Shown: positions 26,035 to 34,748 of the stretch, piece after piece
How positions within the stretch are numbered: position 1 is the stretch's first letter
Layout of the letters: each line of letters begins with the position of its first letter
NCBI GenBank assembly: GCA_021083345.1
Contig: JAJGRE010000003.1
Location: 496,001-560,000 of the forward strand
Length of the DNA: 64,000 bases
Direction: 5' to 3'
DNA from: Calditrichales bacterium MX18-03
GTDB lineage: Bacteria > Bacillota > Clostridia > Lutisporales > Lutisporaceae
Made by a program: the position numbers and the translations under genes
The notes under the pieces: model-generated
The model's input: only the letters and a program-made list of their open reading frames with translations
Databases searched by the model: none
What the model was told of the DNA's origin: nothing

Positions 26035-26215
26035 GAATTCCATCCCTACCTCCTGATGTTCGGTCCTTCCCCGATGTTCCAGACCATCTGGGTACTATGA
26101 CCTCTGCTGACTTCCGGCTGTTTAGTCATGCATCACTGCGTGGGTTGCTGCTTAGAAATTCATCACTGCAGCTTATCTGCCATACTTCCGCGGGTAAGCT
26201 CGCGCGCATGCCGCG
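26035..26215 (-). pseudogene. Possible group II intron 5' remnant
   Basis: On the minus strand one frame reads TKQPEVSRGHS and continues into WNIGEGPNIRR before a stop; another reads SRKSAEVIVP. Such sequence is found just upstream of the reverse transcriptase ORF in many clostridial group II introns. No reverse transcriptase or domain V is present. I make this call from memory of the family and cannot confirm it here. Confidence 0.35.
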
Positions 26216-26227
26216 CGCACAAACAAA

Positions 26228-26256
26228 AGCCCGGCGAAAAGTCGCCAGGCTTTTTG
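26228..26256 (-). terminator. Terminator after methylenetetrahydrofolate reductase gene
   Basis: On the minus strand GCCTGGCGA and TCGCCGGGC pair around a short loop (one wobble), followed by a TTTTG tail. It starts 23 bases after the stop. Confidence 0.85.
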
Positions 26257-26278
26257 TGAACGGCTCAATATCTATCCA

Positions 26279-27781
26279 TTATTTCGTGCTCTTGCCGCAT
26301 CTGCTTGTATAGTCCCTGCCGTTAAAATAGTTCAGCCAGGATGAAGTATTATGCAGGTCCCAGTTGCAGGGCGGAATATATCCGTCCTTCATGGCTTCTT
26401 CCCTGTTTACTGCTTTAAACTTTTCATACATATCAACATAAATACATTTCTGTGTGTCGGGGTACACCTCGCACCAGCCGTCGTAGCTGCCGCCGCATGC
26501 ACCGTTCCTCTGCTGCTTCGGGCATTGCGACATGGGACAGATAAATCCCAGGTCGTGCAGTGCGCAGTCCCCGCAGGCTTCACATTCATTTGTTATCGTT
26601 TTTGTAATATACTCAAAATAGGTAAAGGGCTTTTTTAGGAATGATTTGTCAATCATTTCTGCTACCTTTCTGAATATAGGGAAAAACGGTGCCTTCCTGT
26701 CAAAAAACACCTTGTGCACCAGAGTGAAAAGCATGTAGTTGAGGGAAAGCCTCCCTTTCCCGGTTTTGCTTCTGTCCACAGGCTTGTCCGTATTGAGTCC
26801 AGTGGAATCATCCCTGTTGAAATAGTAGAAGCCTTCACGCTGAGGGAAGTTCAATTCTTCAACTATGTCCTGCCAGTTTCTGGAGAGTTCTTCGCCTTTT
26901 TCAATAATATGCTGAATATCATCATAGCCTACTCCGTGTCCGCTGATATTTACCCCTTCATACTTCAAGCCCTTGAGCACGGCATACAGCTTGGCAGACC
27001 TGTCCAGATGGGCTACCTTTGCATTTACGCCCCTCGCTTTTTCAGCCTCAAGCATTGCCAGCATTTCATCGGTGACGACACAGCCGGGTATAAGGTTTTT
27101 GTGCATAAGTCTGGCAACAGGAAGGGACAGGACAAATATATTCCCTATCAGAGGTACGTTAAGCCTGTTCTGATCCACGTACCTGCGCAGCTCGTCAAAT
27201 TTGCGGATGTCATAGCCCAATTGGGTAATAATGAACTTTGCTCCGCTTTCCACTTTTTTCTCAAGCTTGTAATACTGGGTCATAAGCTCTGATTCATGCT
27301 TCTTGAAAGGAGATACTACCGCACCTGTAAAAAACTCGGCGGCATTCATCTGCCCGATCATCCTCAGAGCTTGGACCGCATCAATGTCAAACACGGGCTT
27401 TGGCCTGCCGCTGTAACCTTGGGTAGGATAGTCCCCGGTCATAACCAGCAGGTTCTCGATGCCTGACCTGGCAAGGGCATACAGCTCGCTTTCGATGTCA
27501 TTTCTGTTTTTATCCTTGCAGGTAAAATGTATGATAGGCTCTATGCCCAGCTTCTTGGCTTCGACACCAAGGGTGTATGCCAGTATGGCAGGCTTTCCGC
27601 CTGGATTATCCGTAATGGTGATACCGTTTATCCTCAGGTCCTTTCCGGCCAGCTCCGCCATTTTCAGCACATGCTCCTGGGATTTTTCCCGCGCGCCTTT
27701 GCCCGGGACCAGCTCCCAGGTAACAGACAGTTTCTCGGGATTCGATAACGCTTGGCGAAAAGAAAGCTTATTTATTGACAT
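26279..27781 (-). CDS. Methylenetetrahydrofolate reductase with MetV-type C-terminal domain
   Basis: A 500-residue fusion. Residues about 10-300 are a MetF-like TIM barrel (TWELVPGKGA; GITITDNPGG; IIHFTCKDKNRN; LLVMTGDYP). Residues 380-500 are the cysteine-rich MTHFR_C domain (CEACGDCALHDLGFICPMSQ, then NGACGGSYDGWCEVYP), which in acetogens is a separate zinc/iron-sulfur subunit, MetV. It should interconvert methylene- and methyl-tetrahydrofolate for methionine or Wood-Ljungdahl carbon flow, probably with ferredoxin or another partner. It is monocistronic, with a G-rich ribosome binding site. A Crp/Fnr-like box lies 71 bases upstream. Confidence 0.92.
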   Translation of the reverse strand: MSINKLSFRQALSNPEKLSVTWELVPGKGAREKSQEHVLKMAELAGKDLRINGITITDNPGGKPAILAYTLGVEAKKLGIEPIIHFTCKDKNRNDIESELYALARSGIENLLVMTGDYPTQGYSGRPKPVFDIDAVQALRMIGQMNAAEFFTGAVVSPFKKHESELMTQYYKLEKKVESGAKFIITQLGYDIRKFDELRRYVDQNRLNVPLIGNIFVLSLPVARLMHKNLIPGCVVTDEMLAMLEAEKARGVNAKVAHLDRSAKLYAVLKGLKYEGVNISGHGVGYDDIQHIIEKGEELSRNWQDIVEELNFPQREGFYYFNRDDSTGLNTDKPVDRSKTGKGRLSLNYMLFTLVHKVFFDRKAPFFPIFRKVAEMIDKSFLKKPFTYFEYITKTITNECEACGDCALHDLGFICPMSQCPKQQRNGACGGSYDGWCEVYPDTQKCIYVDMYEKFKAVNREEAMKDGYIPPCNWDLHNTSSWLNYFNGRDYTSRCGKSTK

Positions 27782-27851
27782 AACTTCGCCCCCCTTGCAT
27801 CAGTGAAATTTTGGTATTATTTCATTATAACATAATAGGTAAAGTTTTTAC

Positions 27852-27865
27852 GTGATCTTGATCAC
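27852..27865 (-). promoter_or_regulatory. Crp/Fnr-type palindrome upstream of the MTHFR gene
   Basis: GTGATCTTGATCAC is a perfect GTGA-N6-TCAC inverted repeat, the core of Crp/Fnr family sites, centred about 78 bases before the start codon. A Crp/Fnr family regulator is encoded at 3765-4409, but a link is only a guess. Confidence 0.5.
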
Positions 27866-27899
27866 TGATAATTATTTAGTGTATGGAAGTCAAAATGCA

Positions 27900-28040
27900 A
27901 GCTTAACCCAGTCCCTGAAAACATACCGGCAGCCCCTTCAATCATACGCTTGATCGGAAGGAGTTTCTGCTAAAAAAGTTGTCCTCCGTATTAAGGAAGA
28001 TATTTACAAGATAAAAGAGCGAATTTCCGTATTTTCAATA
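27900..28040. other. Spacer without recognisable gene
   Basis: No convincing frame or RNA on either strand. It leads into a decayed copy of the post-ssrA repeat. Confidence 0.4.
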
Positions 28041-28146
28041 CCCTCGTTGAGCTCTATGCGCTCAGCTCTTCTTTTTTCTTCACTTTTAGGCACCACTAAA
28101 TATTCAAAAAAACAAAAACAGACTAAGAATCAAAATTCCTAGTCTG
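28041..28146 (-). repeat. Dispersed post-ssrA repeat with ssrA-type terminator
   Basis: CGTTGAGCTCTATGCGCTCA matches the repeat core seen at 15035-15062 and 44925-44945. At 28119-28146 lies CAGACT...AGTCTG, a hairpin followed on the minus strand by TTTTTGTTTTTTTG; it is the same terminator that follows the tmRNA copy near 46.76 kb. No ssrA sequence remains beside it. Confidence 0.75.
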
Positions 28147-28359
28147 TTAATTTATGTTTTTGTCTAAAATGAGCGTCATTGATACAATTTAATTTTTCCT
28201 CGGTTAATGATTCTCCGAGGGGTGCAAATTGTGTAGGGGGGTGCATCTCTGCTTCACCACTCGAATATTTCTACTTGATAATTGACTCTGATTGCTTTTT
28301 ATTTAAACCAATGTACTTTCTCCATTCATAAGGCACGTTCTTTTCATGAAAAATTGCAC

Positions 28360-28551
28360 TTACAGGCAGACTGTGACGTAAACACCGCATTCAATGCACT
28401 CGTCAGGATTGATAACAAGATGCTCTTCTGCTTCATATATGCAGGAAACCGGGCACGCTTTTTGGCATGGCTTGGATTCCTCATTAGGGTAAATTAATCC
28501 GGGAAAATTTGCCGGTTTGGTTTCAACAAATTTTATAACATCAAGAATCAT
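28360..28551 (-). pseudogene. Degenerate 7Fe/8Fe ferredoxin
   Basis: A 63-codon frame matches bacterial ferredoxins around KPCQKACPVSCIYEAEE and LVINPDECIECG. The second cluster motif should read CxxCxxxCP but the third position is Tyr and the final Pro is lost (CIECGVYVTVCL). The N-terminal part does not resemble a ferredoxin and the C-terminus stops early. It probably cannot hold two clusters. It follows the 4Fe-4S genes on the same strand. Confidence 0.65.
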
Positions 28552-28596
28552 TAGTAATCTCCCTACTTCATATTAATATTACTACTAATTGCCACA

Positions 28597-29529
28597 TCAC
28601 ATTTTTCTCTTGTCATAAGAGTTTTTAACCTTGTCATAATTGTTTTTAAAGAAGGTGCATTCCTTTATACACACAGTGCAGCCATACTGTTTACTAAAAG
28701 GCAATGCACATTTTTTACAATCTATATGGCTTTCACTACCATCTTCAAAAAGCAAAGGCTTTTCATAAATAGCTTTGGCTGGGCATTTTCTCACACATGC
28801 ATTGCATGAATCACAAAAATTTTTTATCCACGCTTCTTCATCTGATACATAATATGGAAGATTTTCTATATCTGTGAGAACCGCTGCAATACGAACACTT
28901 GGACCGAACTCCTTGGAAATAATAAGTCCATGCTTTCCAAATTCGCCAAGCCCTGCATCCCTTGCCATAACTGAAAGATTTAAATTACTTCCTATTGCAG
29001 GAATAGGTTGTGCGTTATATCCATTCTTTCTCATGAATTCCGAAATAAGATTCACAGATTTCCCCAACTCGTAATATGTTCTGAATGCCTCTTTATTTGT
29101 CCTTTTTGACGGGGCCTGCTCAATTTCACTTTTCTTCATTTCCATAATGAATACCGTTGCGTTTTTAAAAAGAACGATGGAGTCTTTAAACATATGTGAT
29201 TCTTTAACTTGTGTATATCCAATTGCTGCTATACCATGCAACTTGGCATAGCTTTCTAATTCGTCCTAAAATTTAGTTGTTATCGTTCTTTTTCCGGTAT
29301 AGGGATTATTTCTTATAGATTTTACTGTCTTATTCAATTCCCTAAATGAACCAATAAGGTATTTGGCATAGGATGGCATTGTTTTAACTTTTGAATACAA
29401 ACTGCCGTATTTGATATTGATCTCCGGTACTGAAAGTCCTTCTTTGTATGTAGGCTTACCATACCAAACTTCATCAATAGGTCTGATGTATTTATACTCT
29501 CTGGGCATTGGAAACTTCATTTCACTCAT
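28597..29529 (-). pseudogene. 4Fe-4S reductase-like protein (QueG-related) with in-frame amber codon
   Basis: Two frames, 29529-29269 and 29265-28597, lie in the same phase and are separated only by a TAG (29268-29266). Together they give about 310 residues, the length of the paralogue at 29994-30953. The C-terminal part has LGEFGKHGLIISKEFGPSVR, a cluster motif CDSCNACVRKCP and a second Cys group (CKKCALPF, GCTVCIKEC). This is the epoxyqueuosine-reductase/reductive-dehalogenase-like iron-sulfur fold. Either a nonsense mutation killed it or the codon is read through. It follows a MarR gene with an 8-base overlap. Confidence 0.8.
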
Positions 29530-29977
29530 CGTCCTCCCTCATCTCTAATTCTGCAGTTAACTTTTGCGAATTTACATATAGCTTAGATAAAAGCTTTAAA
29601 AAAGTGCTTTTATCCTCCTCATTAAAGCCTTCGAACAAATCTGCTTCCACACTTGTCTTCACATCCAGTAGCTCATGAACTATTCCTTCTCCCTTTTTCG
29701 TAACAAAACAACGTGAATTCCGCCGATCTTCCTCGTCGGTAATTCTTGTTACAAACCCATCCTCTTCAAGTATTTTCAATGCCTTTGTGACACTTGCCTT
29801 GCCGACATTTTTCATCCTCGCCAGTTCCAACTGGTTTATTCCCGGTATACTGTAAATCAGCAAGAAGTACTCGAATTGCCCATGCTTAATGCCATACCTT
29901 TCTATTTTTGAGCCAATAAAAAGATTTACATTCGAAGTAATACCTCTAATAAGTGCTCCCATTTCATTTACTTTCAT
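29522..29977 (-). CDS. MarR family regulator
   Basis: A 151-residue winged-helix regulator: INQLELARMKNVGKASVTKA is the recognition helix and DEEDRRNSRCFVTKKGEG the wing. I use the ATG at 29977, eight bases after AAAGGA; the frame opens at 30001. It lies between two paralogous 4Fe-4S reductase-like genes on the same strand (stop of the first overlaps its 5' region, its own stop overlaps the second). A similar MarR/4Fe-4S pair ends the window, so this is a recurring module. The probable operator is at 30973-31008. Confidence 0.92.
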   Translation of the reverse strand: MKVNEMGALIRGITSNVNLFIGSKIERYGIKHGQFEYFLLIYSIPGINQLELARMKNVGKASVTKALKILEEDGFVTRITDEEDRRNSRCFVTKKGEGIVHELLDVKTSVEADLFEGFNEEDKSTFLKLLSKLYVNSQKLTAELEMREDDE

Positions 29978-29993
29978 AAAAATCATCCTTTCA

Positions 29994-30953
29994 CTATTCA
30001 TATGCTGAACTTCTTTTATGATAAGCTTTTTTTATTTTCTCATAATTTCCACCAGTAAAAGGACATTCCTTGATACAAATACCACATCCATATCTTAAAA
30101 ATCCCTTACAACATTTTTCGTAGTCAATTCTTGTTGGATTAACCCCGTCTGAAACAACAGGATTTTCGTAAATTGCTTTTTCCGGGCACTTTCTGATGCA
30201 CTTTCCGCACTTTTGGCAAAAATCTTTGATCCAGGTCATATCTTCCGTATTCTTTATGAAATCTCCAATATTTTCTATATTGGTATATACAACCGATAAT
30301 CTGTTGCAGGCCCCATTATTCTTAGTTATTGCCATGCAATGTCTGCCTGTCACAGCTATTCCTGCCCACTCGGCAGCCATGGAATAGTCAAGCTGCCCTC
30401 CCATCGAATGATTGGGACTTGCTCCGAAACCTTTATTTTGCAGAAATTCAGAAACCCGGTTGGTGATGTTTCCTGTCAGAGCATAGACCCTTGCGACATC
30501 TATCTGGCATTCGATACTAGGTGCATTCTCAAATGCTTTCTTATCCATAGCGGCTGAGAATACCAAAGCATATTTATATGGAACACCACAGCCTCTAAAT
30601 ATTCTTTCCGGTGTGACTTCAAAGAATCCAAAGTCATCAACCTGAAGCTCTGTCAGAAGCTGAACCAAGTCATCATATATTTGCTTTGATATTTGATTTT
30701 TCGAAGGGATATTGTTCTTCTTAATTAACTTTAATGTCTTATACAATGTATAGGGAATTTTGTAAATTCTTTTTATATTTTTTATAAGCTTGATGATATC
30801 TTGTTTGCTGAAGTTCAGTCTATTTTCCTCCACATAAAGTCTTTTTCGGGGAGAATTATCATTGGCGAAAATACTTGCACGTCTGTTCAATTCATTTGCT
30901 TGGGGCTTAGCGATCTTATTCAAACTTAATCCCATATTTATCCCAGCTTTCAT
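29994..30953 (-). CDS. 4Fe-4S reductase-like protein (QueG/reductive dehalogenase-related)
   Basis: A 319-residue iron-sulfur protein. Residues 130-230 resemble the cobalamin/flavin-binding part of epoxyqueuosine reductase-like proteins (GFGASPNHSMGGQLDYSMAA, AEWAGIAVTGRHCMAI). The C-terminus has CQKCGKCIRKCP and CCKGFLRYGCGICIKECP, two 4Fe-4S clusters. It lacks the HEAT repeats and other parts of true QueG, so the substrate is unknown. No twin-arginine signal is visible. First gene of an operon with a MarR regulator and a second, broken paralogue. Confidence 0.85.
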   Translation of the reverse strand: MKAGINMGLSLNKIAKPQANELNRRASIFANDNSPRKRLYVEENRLNFSKQDIIKLIKNIKRIYKIPYTLYKTLKLIKKNNIPSKNQISKQIYDDLVQLLTELQVDDFGFFEVTPERIFRGCGVPYKYALVFSAAMDKKAFENAPSIECQIDVARVYALTGNITNRVSEFLQNKGFGASPNHSMGGQLDYSMAAEWAGIAVTGRHCMAITKNNGACNRLSVVYTNIENIGDFIKNTEDMTWIKDFCQKCGKCIRKCPEKAIYENPVVSDGVNPTRIDYEKCCKGFLRYGCGICIKECPFTGGNYEKIKKAYHKRSSAYE

Positions 30954-30972
30954 ATAATCTTAATAACAATAT

Positions 30973-31008
30973 AACACCTTTTAGTTTACCGGTAAACTAA
31001 AAGGTGTT
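30973..31008 (-). promoter_or_regulatory. 36-base perfect palindrome over a promoter (probable MarR operator)
   Basis: Arms AACACCTTTTAGTTTACC and its exact complement meet at CCGG. On the minus strand TTTACC inside it and TATATT just after it are 17 bases apart, giving a plausible promoter whose -35 and spacer are inside the palindrome. It precedes the 4Fe-4S/MarR operon, so repression by the MarR protein at 29522 is likely. It could also act as the terminator of the TetR gene. Confidence 0.7.
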
Positions 31009-31169
31009 ATTTAAAATAAAAAAAACCGTAGACTCGATGTTTATCACATCTTTATCTGCGGTCCAAATCCTACATATTGTTGCGTCCATATCCATAGTCG
31101 AATGGATATCAATGTGTCAGCGCCTCAGGATAAGCTGTATGCTTAGCATACATATAACCTTCTCTATAC

Positions 31170-31733
31170 TTATCTAGGCAGCTGCTTCATTACCCCCTCC
31201 TCCATCAAACGGAATATCAATTCAAATAATTTTTCACTTGTCAGATGTTCTGATCGTTTAACCCAATAGCTCATTATTCCAATCATAGCAGACAGGGTGT
31301 ATTCCATTATGTAATCCAGTTCTATCTGATCAACATTTTGCTTGTCAGCAAATACTTTCACTATTGTCGGTTTTATTGAGTTTTTTAGCTTGCTTGCAAA
31401 TGCAGGGTCCCCATTGTCTCCAAGCAATACAGAATAATACCTGCTGTTTTGTTCATAAAGCTTCAGAAACATATCCAGTGGCATTCCAATAGTTCCTGAT
31501 GGCATGGAAACAGGAGGAAGCTCGTCTAAGGTAGGGATTAATGAGTTCTCTATGTGTTCCAGGACATCATACACATCCGTGAAATACTCATAGAAGGTGC
31601 CCCTGTTATAGCCTGCTTTGTCTGTGATATCCCTTACTTTTATTTTTTCTATTCTTTTTTCGCAATACAAGCCCCAAAATGCATCAATTATATTCTGCTT
31701 CGTCTGGGCTGTTATTTCTTCCCGTTTTTTCAT
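31170..31733 (-). CDS. TetR/AcrR family regulator
   Basis: A 187-residue TetR-type repressor. The helix-turn-helix is VRDITDKAGYNRGTFYEYFT (residues about 35-54); the C-terminal part is a variable ligand domain with LDMFLKLYEQNSRYYSVLLG, as in the TetR_C group of clostridial regulators. The start at 31733 is seven bases after GAGG. It is divergent from a glycosyltransferase/MFS operon, which it probably represses. Confidence 0.9.
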   Translation of the reverse strand: MKKREEITAQTKQNIIDAFWGLYCEKRIEKIKVRDITDKAGYNRGTFYEYFTDVYDVLEHIENSLIPTLDELPPVSMPSGTIGMPLDMFLKLYEQNSRYYSVLLGDNGDPAFASKLKNSIKPTIVKVFADKQNVDQIELDYIMEYTLSAMIGIMSYWVKRSEHLTSEKLFELIFRLMEEGVMKQLPR

Positions 31734-31752
31734 AATCATACCTCATTTTGAA

Positions 31753-31834
31753 TTCCGACAAATCAAATAACATTGTTGGTTGATATTCAACAGTCGTGAA
31801 TCTATAATTAAATTATACAACATGGTGTCGGATT
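31753..31834. promoter_or_regulatory. Divergent TetR/glycosyltransferase promoter region with inverted repeats
   Basis: TCCGACA near 31755 and its complement TGTCGGA near 31825 are inverted across the intergenic region, and TTGTTGGTTGATATTCAAC lies between. An AT-rich -10-like region (TATAAT at 31802-31807) faces right. These are candidate TetR sites; the assignment is not tested. Confidence 0.45.
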
Positions 31835-31853
31835 ATTCAAGGAGGTTAAAAAT

Positions 31854-33101
31854 ATGATTACAATTCTTTGTTCTGGTTCACGCGGTGATTTTCAGCCATA
31901 TATCGCCCTTGCACAGCAGTTAAAAAAGCTGGGGAAGGATGTTCGCATCACGGGAAGTAAAAGCTTTGAAGGCTTCCTTCGCAGCTATGGGATCGATGTT
32001 TACCCTATAGCTGCAGATATTGAAAGTCTGAATGTTGATCCAAAGCTTTTGAAAGCTGCCGGTTCAGCTGACAATCCTTTGAAAATGCTTTTGACTTTCA
32101 ATAAAATGAAGGAATATGGTATTTATATGGTAAATGATTACTACTCCGCCTGCGAGGGAAGTGAACTCATTATCTACCATCCCGGCTGTACTATCGGCTA
32201 TTTTGCCGCACAGAAATTTGGTATTCCTTCTGTCCTGGCGTCTCCCTTCCCAGTGCATAAGACTAAGGAATATTTATCTGTGGTTATGTATGGGAAAACA
32301 AAATCTAATGTTCTTTCTAAAAAAATCAGCTATGCTATGCTTCAGGGAATGCTGTGGATGGCCTCAAAGGATTCTGTGAAAGGATTCTGGAAAAAACGTT
32401 TTGGGAAAGTACCTGACAATTTCAGTTGTCCCTTTGAAAAGCATATAGATAAAAAACATCCTGCCATTACCTCATGCAGTAATTTCGTTTTCAAAAGACC
32501 TGATGATTGGAACGAAAATATTCATCAGAGCGGCTATTGGTTTGTTGAAGAGCCTTGCGAGTACACTCCAACCGATGAGCTTGCAGCTTTCTTAAATGAC
32601 GGTGAAAAACCAGTATATATAGGATTCGGAAGTATGACAGCTTTTGAAAAGCATCAGGGTCTGGCAGAAATGTCAGTGGAAGCGATTACCAAAAGCGGCA
32701 AACGTGGCATTATCTGTGGCATGGGAAAACCAGCAAATCTCTCAAAAAACATTTTTGCAATTGACAGCATTCCTCATTCCTGGCTGTTTGAGAGAGTTTC
32801 CGCTGTATGCCATCATGGTGGGGCAGGCACAACTGCGGCAGGATTTAAAGCAGGAATTCCCAGCATTATTGTACCATTCTCCAATGACCAGTTTGCATGG
32901 GCACATAGGGCTTATGACTTAGGGGTTGGAGCCAAACCCATTCCTAAAAAGGAATTGTCTGCAGATAAGCTTGCTGATGCAATCAGATTTGCCTTAACTG
33001 ATAAAATCATTGCAAACGCAAAAGCTCTCGGCAAAAAAATTGCTACTGAAAACGGAGCTATAGAATGTGCAGAAATTATTGTAAAGTGTCTTGAGAGGTA
33101 A
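31854..33101 (+). CDS. GT1 glycosyltransferase, sterol/macrolide UGT type
   Basis: A 415-residue GT-B enzyme. The N-terminal ILCSGSRGDFQPYIALAQQL and the C-terminal donor-binding region (FGSMTAF; CHHGGAGTTAAGFKAGIPS; PFSNDQFAWAHR) are typical of GT1 enzymes that glycosylate lipids, sterols or antibiotics. GGAGG precedes the start. It is followed by an MFS exporter (start 33106, four bases after this stop) and faces a TetR gene, an arrangement seen for modification plus export of a toxic small molecule or a glycolipid. The substrate is unknown. Confidence 0.9.
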   Translation: MITILCSGSRGDFQPYIALAQQLKKLGKDVRITGSKSFEGFLRSYGIDVYPIAADIESLNVDPKLLKAAGSADNPLKMLLTFNKMKEYGIYMVNDYYSACEGSELIIYHPGCTIGYFAAQKFGIPSVLASPFPVHKTKEYLSVVMYGKTKSNVLSKKISYAMLQGMLWMASKDSVKGFWKKRFGKVPDNFSCPFEKHIDKKHPAITSCSNFVFKRPDDWNENIHQSGYWFVEEPCEYTPTDELAAFLNDGEKPVYIGFGSMTAFEKHQGLAEMSVEAITKSGKRGIICGMGKPANLSKNIFAIDSIPHSWLFERVSAVCHHGGAGTTAAGFKAGIPSIIVPFSNDQFAWAHRAYDLGVGAKPIPKKELSADKLADAIRFALTDKIIANAKALGKKIATENGAIECAEIIVKCLER

Positions 33102-33105
33102 AGAT

Positions 33106-34344
33106 ATGGAGCAAACAGAGAATTGGCGAAAAAAAATCTTTACAATCTATACAGGTCAGGCATTTTCATTATTAAGCTCTAGTGCAGTTCAGTTTTCAAT
33201 CATCTGGTGGATTACCGTGGAAACCAGCTCAGCTTTTGCCTTGACAATAGCCAGTGTCATAGGCTTGTTGCCGCAAGCTCTTATCGGCTTGTTTGCAGGA
33301 GTTTGGATTGACAGGTTCAACCGTAAAAAAATAATGATTATAGCTGACATAGTAGTGGCATTATCAAGCTTGTTTTTAGGAATTCTATTTTTTATTGGGA
33401 TTAAATCCATTATATATGTTTATATAGTTCTGCTTATCAGAGCTTTGGGCGAGACTTTTCACAAACCAGCTCTTCAAGCAGCCATTCCCCAACTGGTTCC
33501 TCCTTCAGAGCTTTCAAAAGCAGGCGGTTTCGGGCAAATGATCAACTCTGCAACCTCTATGGTCGGGCCTATGCTTGGCGCTTTTTTAATGAGCATAACA
33601 ACACTTCAATATGCAATGATTGTTGATGTTTTGGGAGCTGTTTTGGCAGTATCAACATTGTCTTTTATAAAAATTCCAAAACGCAGGATAGAGCAGACAA
33701 TAAAACTAAGCTTCATACAAGACATGAAGCAAGGGATCCGAGCATTTAAATCAAATAAGGCGTTGCTCCGTCTTTCCATTCCCATGCTGATATCAACCAT
33801 CATTTTTGTTCCTTTGGGAACACTGCTTCCACTTATGGTTAAAGGTTATTTTAATGGTACGGCATGGCACAACGGCGTTGTACAAACCTTGTTTTCCAGC
33901 GGAATGCTTATCGCAGCAATGGTAATCGGCATTACCGGAGGACTCAAAAAACAATTTTTAATGATATCAATTTCCACGGGTTTATTAGGTATATGTGCAT
34001 TAATTGGCGGTATCTTACCTGCATCTATGTTTTGGGTTTTCTGCATTGTTGTGTTTGTTATGGGGACAACGGGTATGGGTTTCAACATTCCCTTTATATC
34101 CTACATTCAAAGGACGGTTCCAGCCGAAAACCTGGGGAAAGTTATTTCTCTTGTTACAAGTGTTATGAGCTTCGCAGCACCTGTAGGAATGTTTATTGCA
34201 GGTCCTGTATCTGAAATAATAGGAGTAAGCAGTTGGATGTTTTTCGCTGGGATAATTATGATCTTCATAGGCATCTTGTGTTACATTTTGACCAAAGAAT
34301 TTGATATTCCATTAAGAAATGAGGTTGCTACCAATTATAAATAA
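33106..34344 (+). CDS. MFS efflux transporter (MefA-like group)
   Basis: A 412-residue major facilitator protein with twelve predicted helices. The loop 2-3 motif is GVWIDRFNRKKIMIIADIVV (residues about 69-88), as in the drug:H+ antiporter-3/MefA group, and GETFHKPALQAAIPQLVP follows helix 4. It probably exports a hydrophobic compound, perhaps a product of the preceding glycosyltransferase. The ATG at 33106 follows GAGAGG and is five bases after the upstream stop codon. Confidence 0.92.
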   Translation: MEQTENWRKKIFTIYTGQAFSLLSSSAVQFSIIWWITVETSSAFALTIASVIGLLPQALIGLFAGVWIDRFNRKKIMIIADIVVALSSLFLGILFFIGIKSIIYVYIVLLIRALGETFHKPALQAAIPQLVPPSELSKAGGFGQMINSATSMVGPMLGAFLMSITTLQYAMIVDVLGAVLAVSTLSFIKIPKRRIEQTIKLSFIQDMKQGIRAFKSNKALLRLSIPMLISTIIFVPLGTLLPLMVKGYFNGTAWHNGVVQTLFSSGMLIAAMVIGITGGLKKQFLMISISTGLLGICALIGGILPASMFWVFCIVVFVMGTTGMGFNIPFISYIQRTVPAENLGKVISLVTSVMSFAAPVGMFIAGPVSEIIGVSSWMFFAGIIMIFIGILCYILTKEFDIPLRNEVATNYK

Positions 34345-34603
34345 AATTTTTAAAGGTTTTTGGGGAATAATAGCTCTGACTATTTCTCCATTCATCATGT
34401 TAGCTATAGTAGGAATTTTGTATGTTACATTTCAAATGATTGGAGGGACATATTTTACTGTAGGAGTTCAATCATTTACTAAGTTGATCTACAGTCTTGT
34501 ACCATTTTTTTCGTACCTAACAGCAATACCCGTTATAATGGTTTCAATTATGCTATTTGTTAAAAATAGACAAAAAATCGTGAAATTTCTGAAGAAACAA
34601 TAG
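34319..34603 (+). CDS. Small two-helix membrane protein, unknown
   Basis: A 94-residue frame with two or three hydrophobic segments (about 18-40, 52-70, 68-85) and a basic C-terminus (KNRQKIVKFLKKQ). Its ATG is inside the end of the MFS gene (26-base overlap), there is no clear ribosome binding site, and a terminator follows seven bases after the stop region. Co-transcription suggests a small partner of the exporter. I do not recognise a family. Confidence 0.55.
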   Translation: MRLLPIINKIFKGFWGIIALTISPFIMLAIVGILYVTFQMIGGTYFTVGVQSFTKLIYSLVPFFSYLTAIPVIMVSIMLFVKNRQKIVKFLKKQ

Positions 34604-34609
34604 ATATAA

Positions 34610-34654
34610 CCTTAAGCATTGGAGTTTTTTTGATTTGCATAACAATGCTTAAGG
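34610..34654 (+). terminator. Terminator of the glycosyltransferase/MFS operon
   Basis: Twelve-base perfect stem CCTTAAGCATTG/CAATGCTTAAGG with a T-rich loop, followed by CTATTTGTTTT. Confidence 0.75.
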
Positions 34655-34748
34655 CTATTTGTTTTCAATTTGCATTTCTCAAATTCCTATTCACTGGTAT
34701 ATCCAGTCCCGACTTAAATCCCACTGTTACATTATTTCTTTTTTATGT

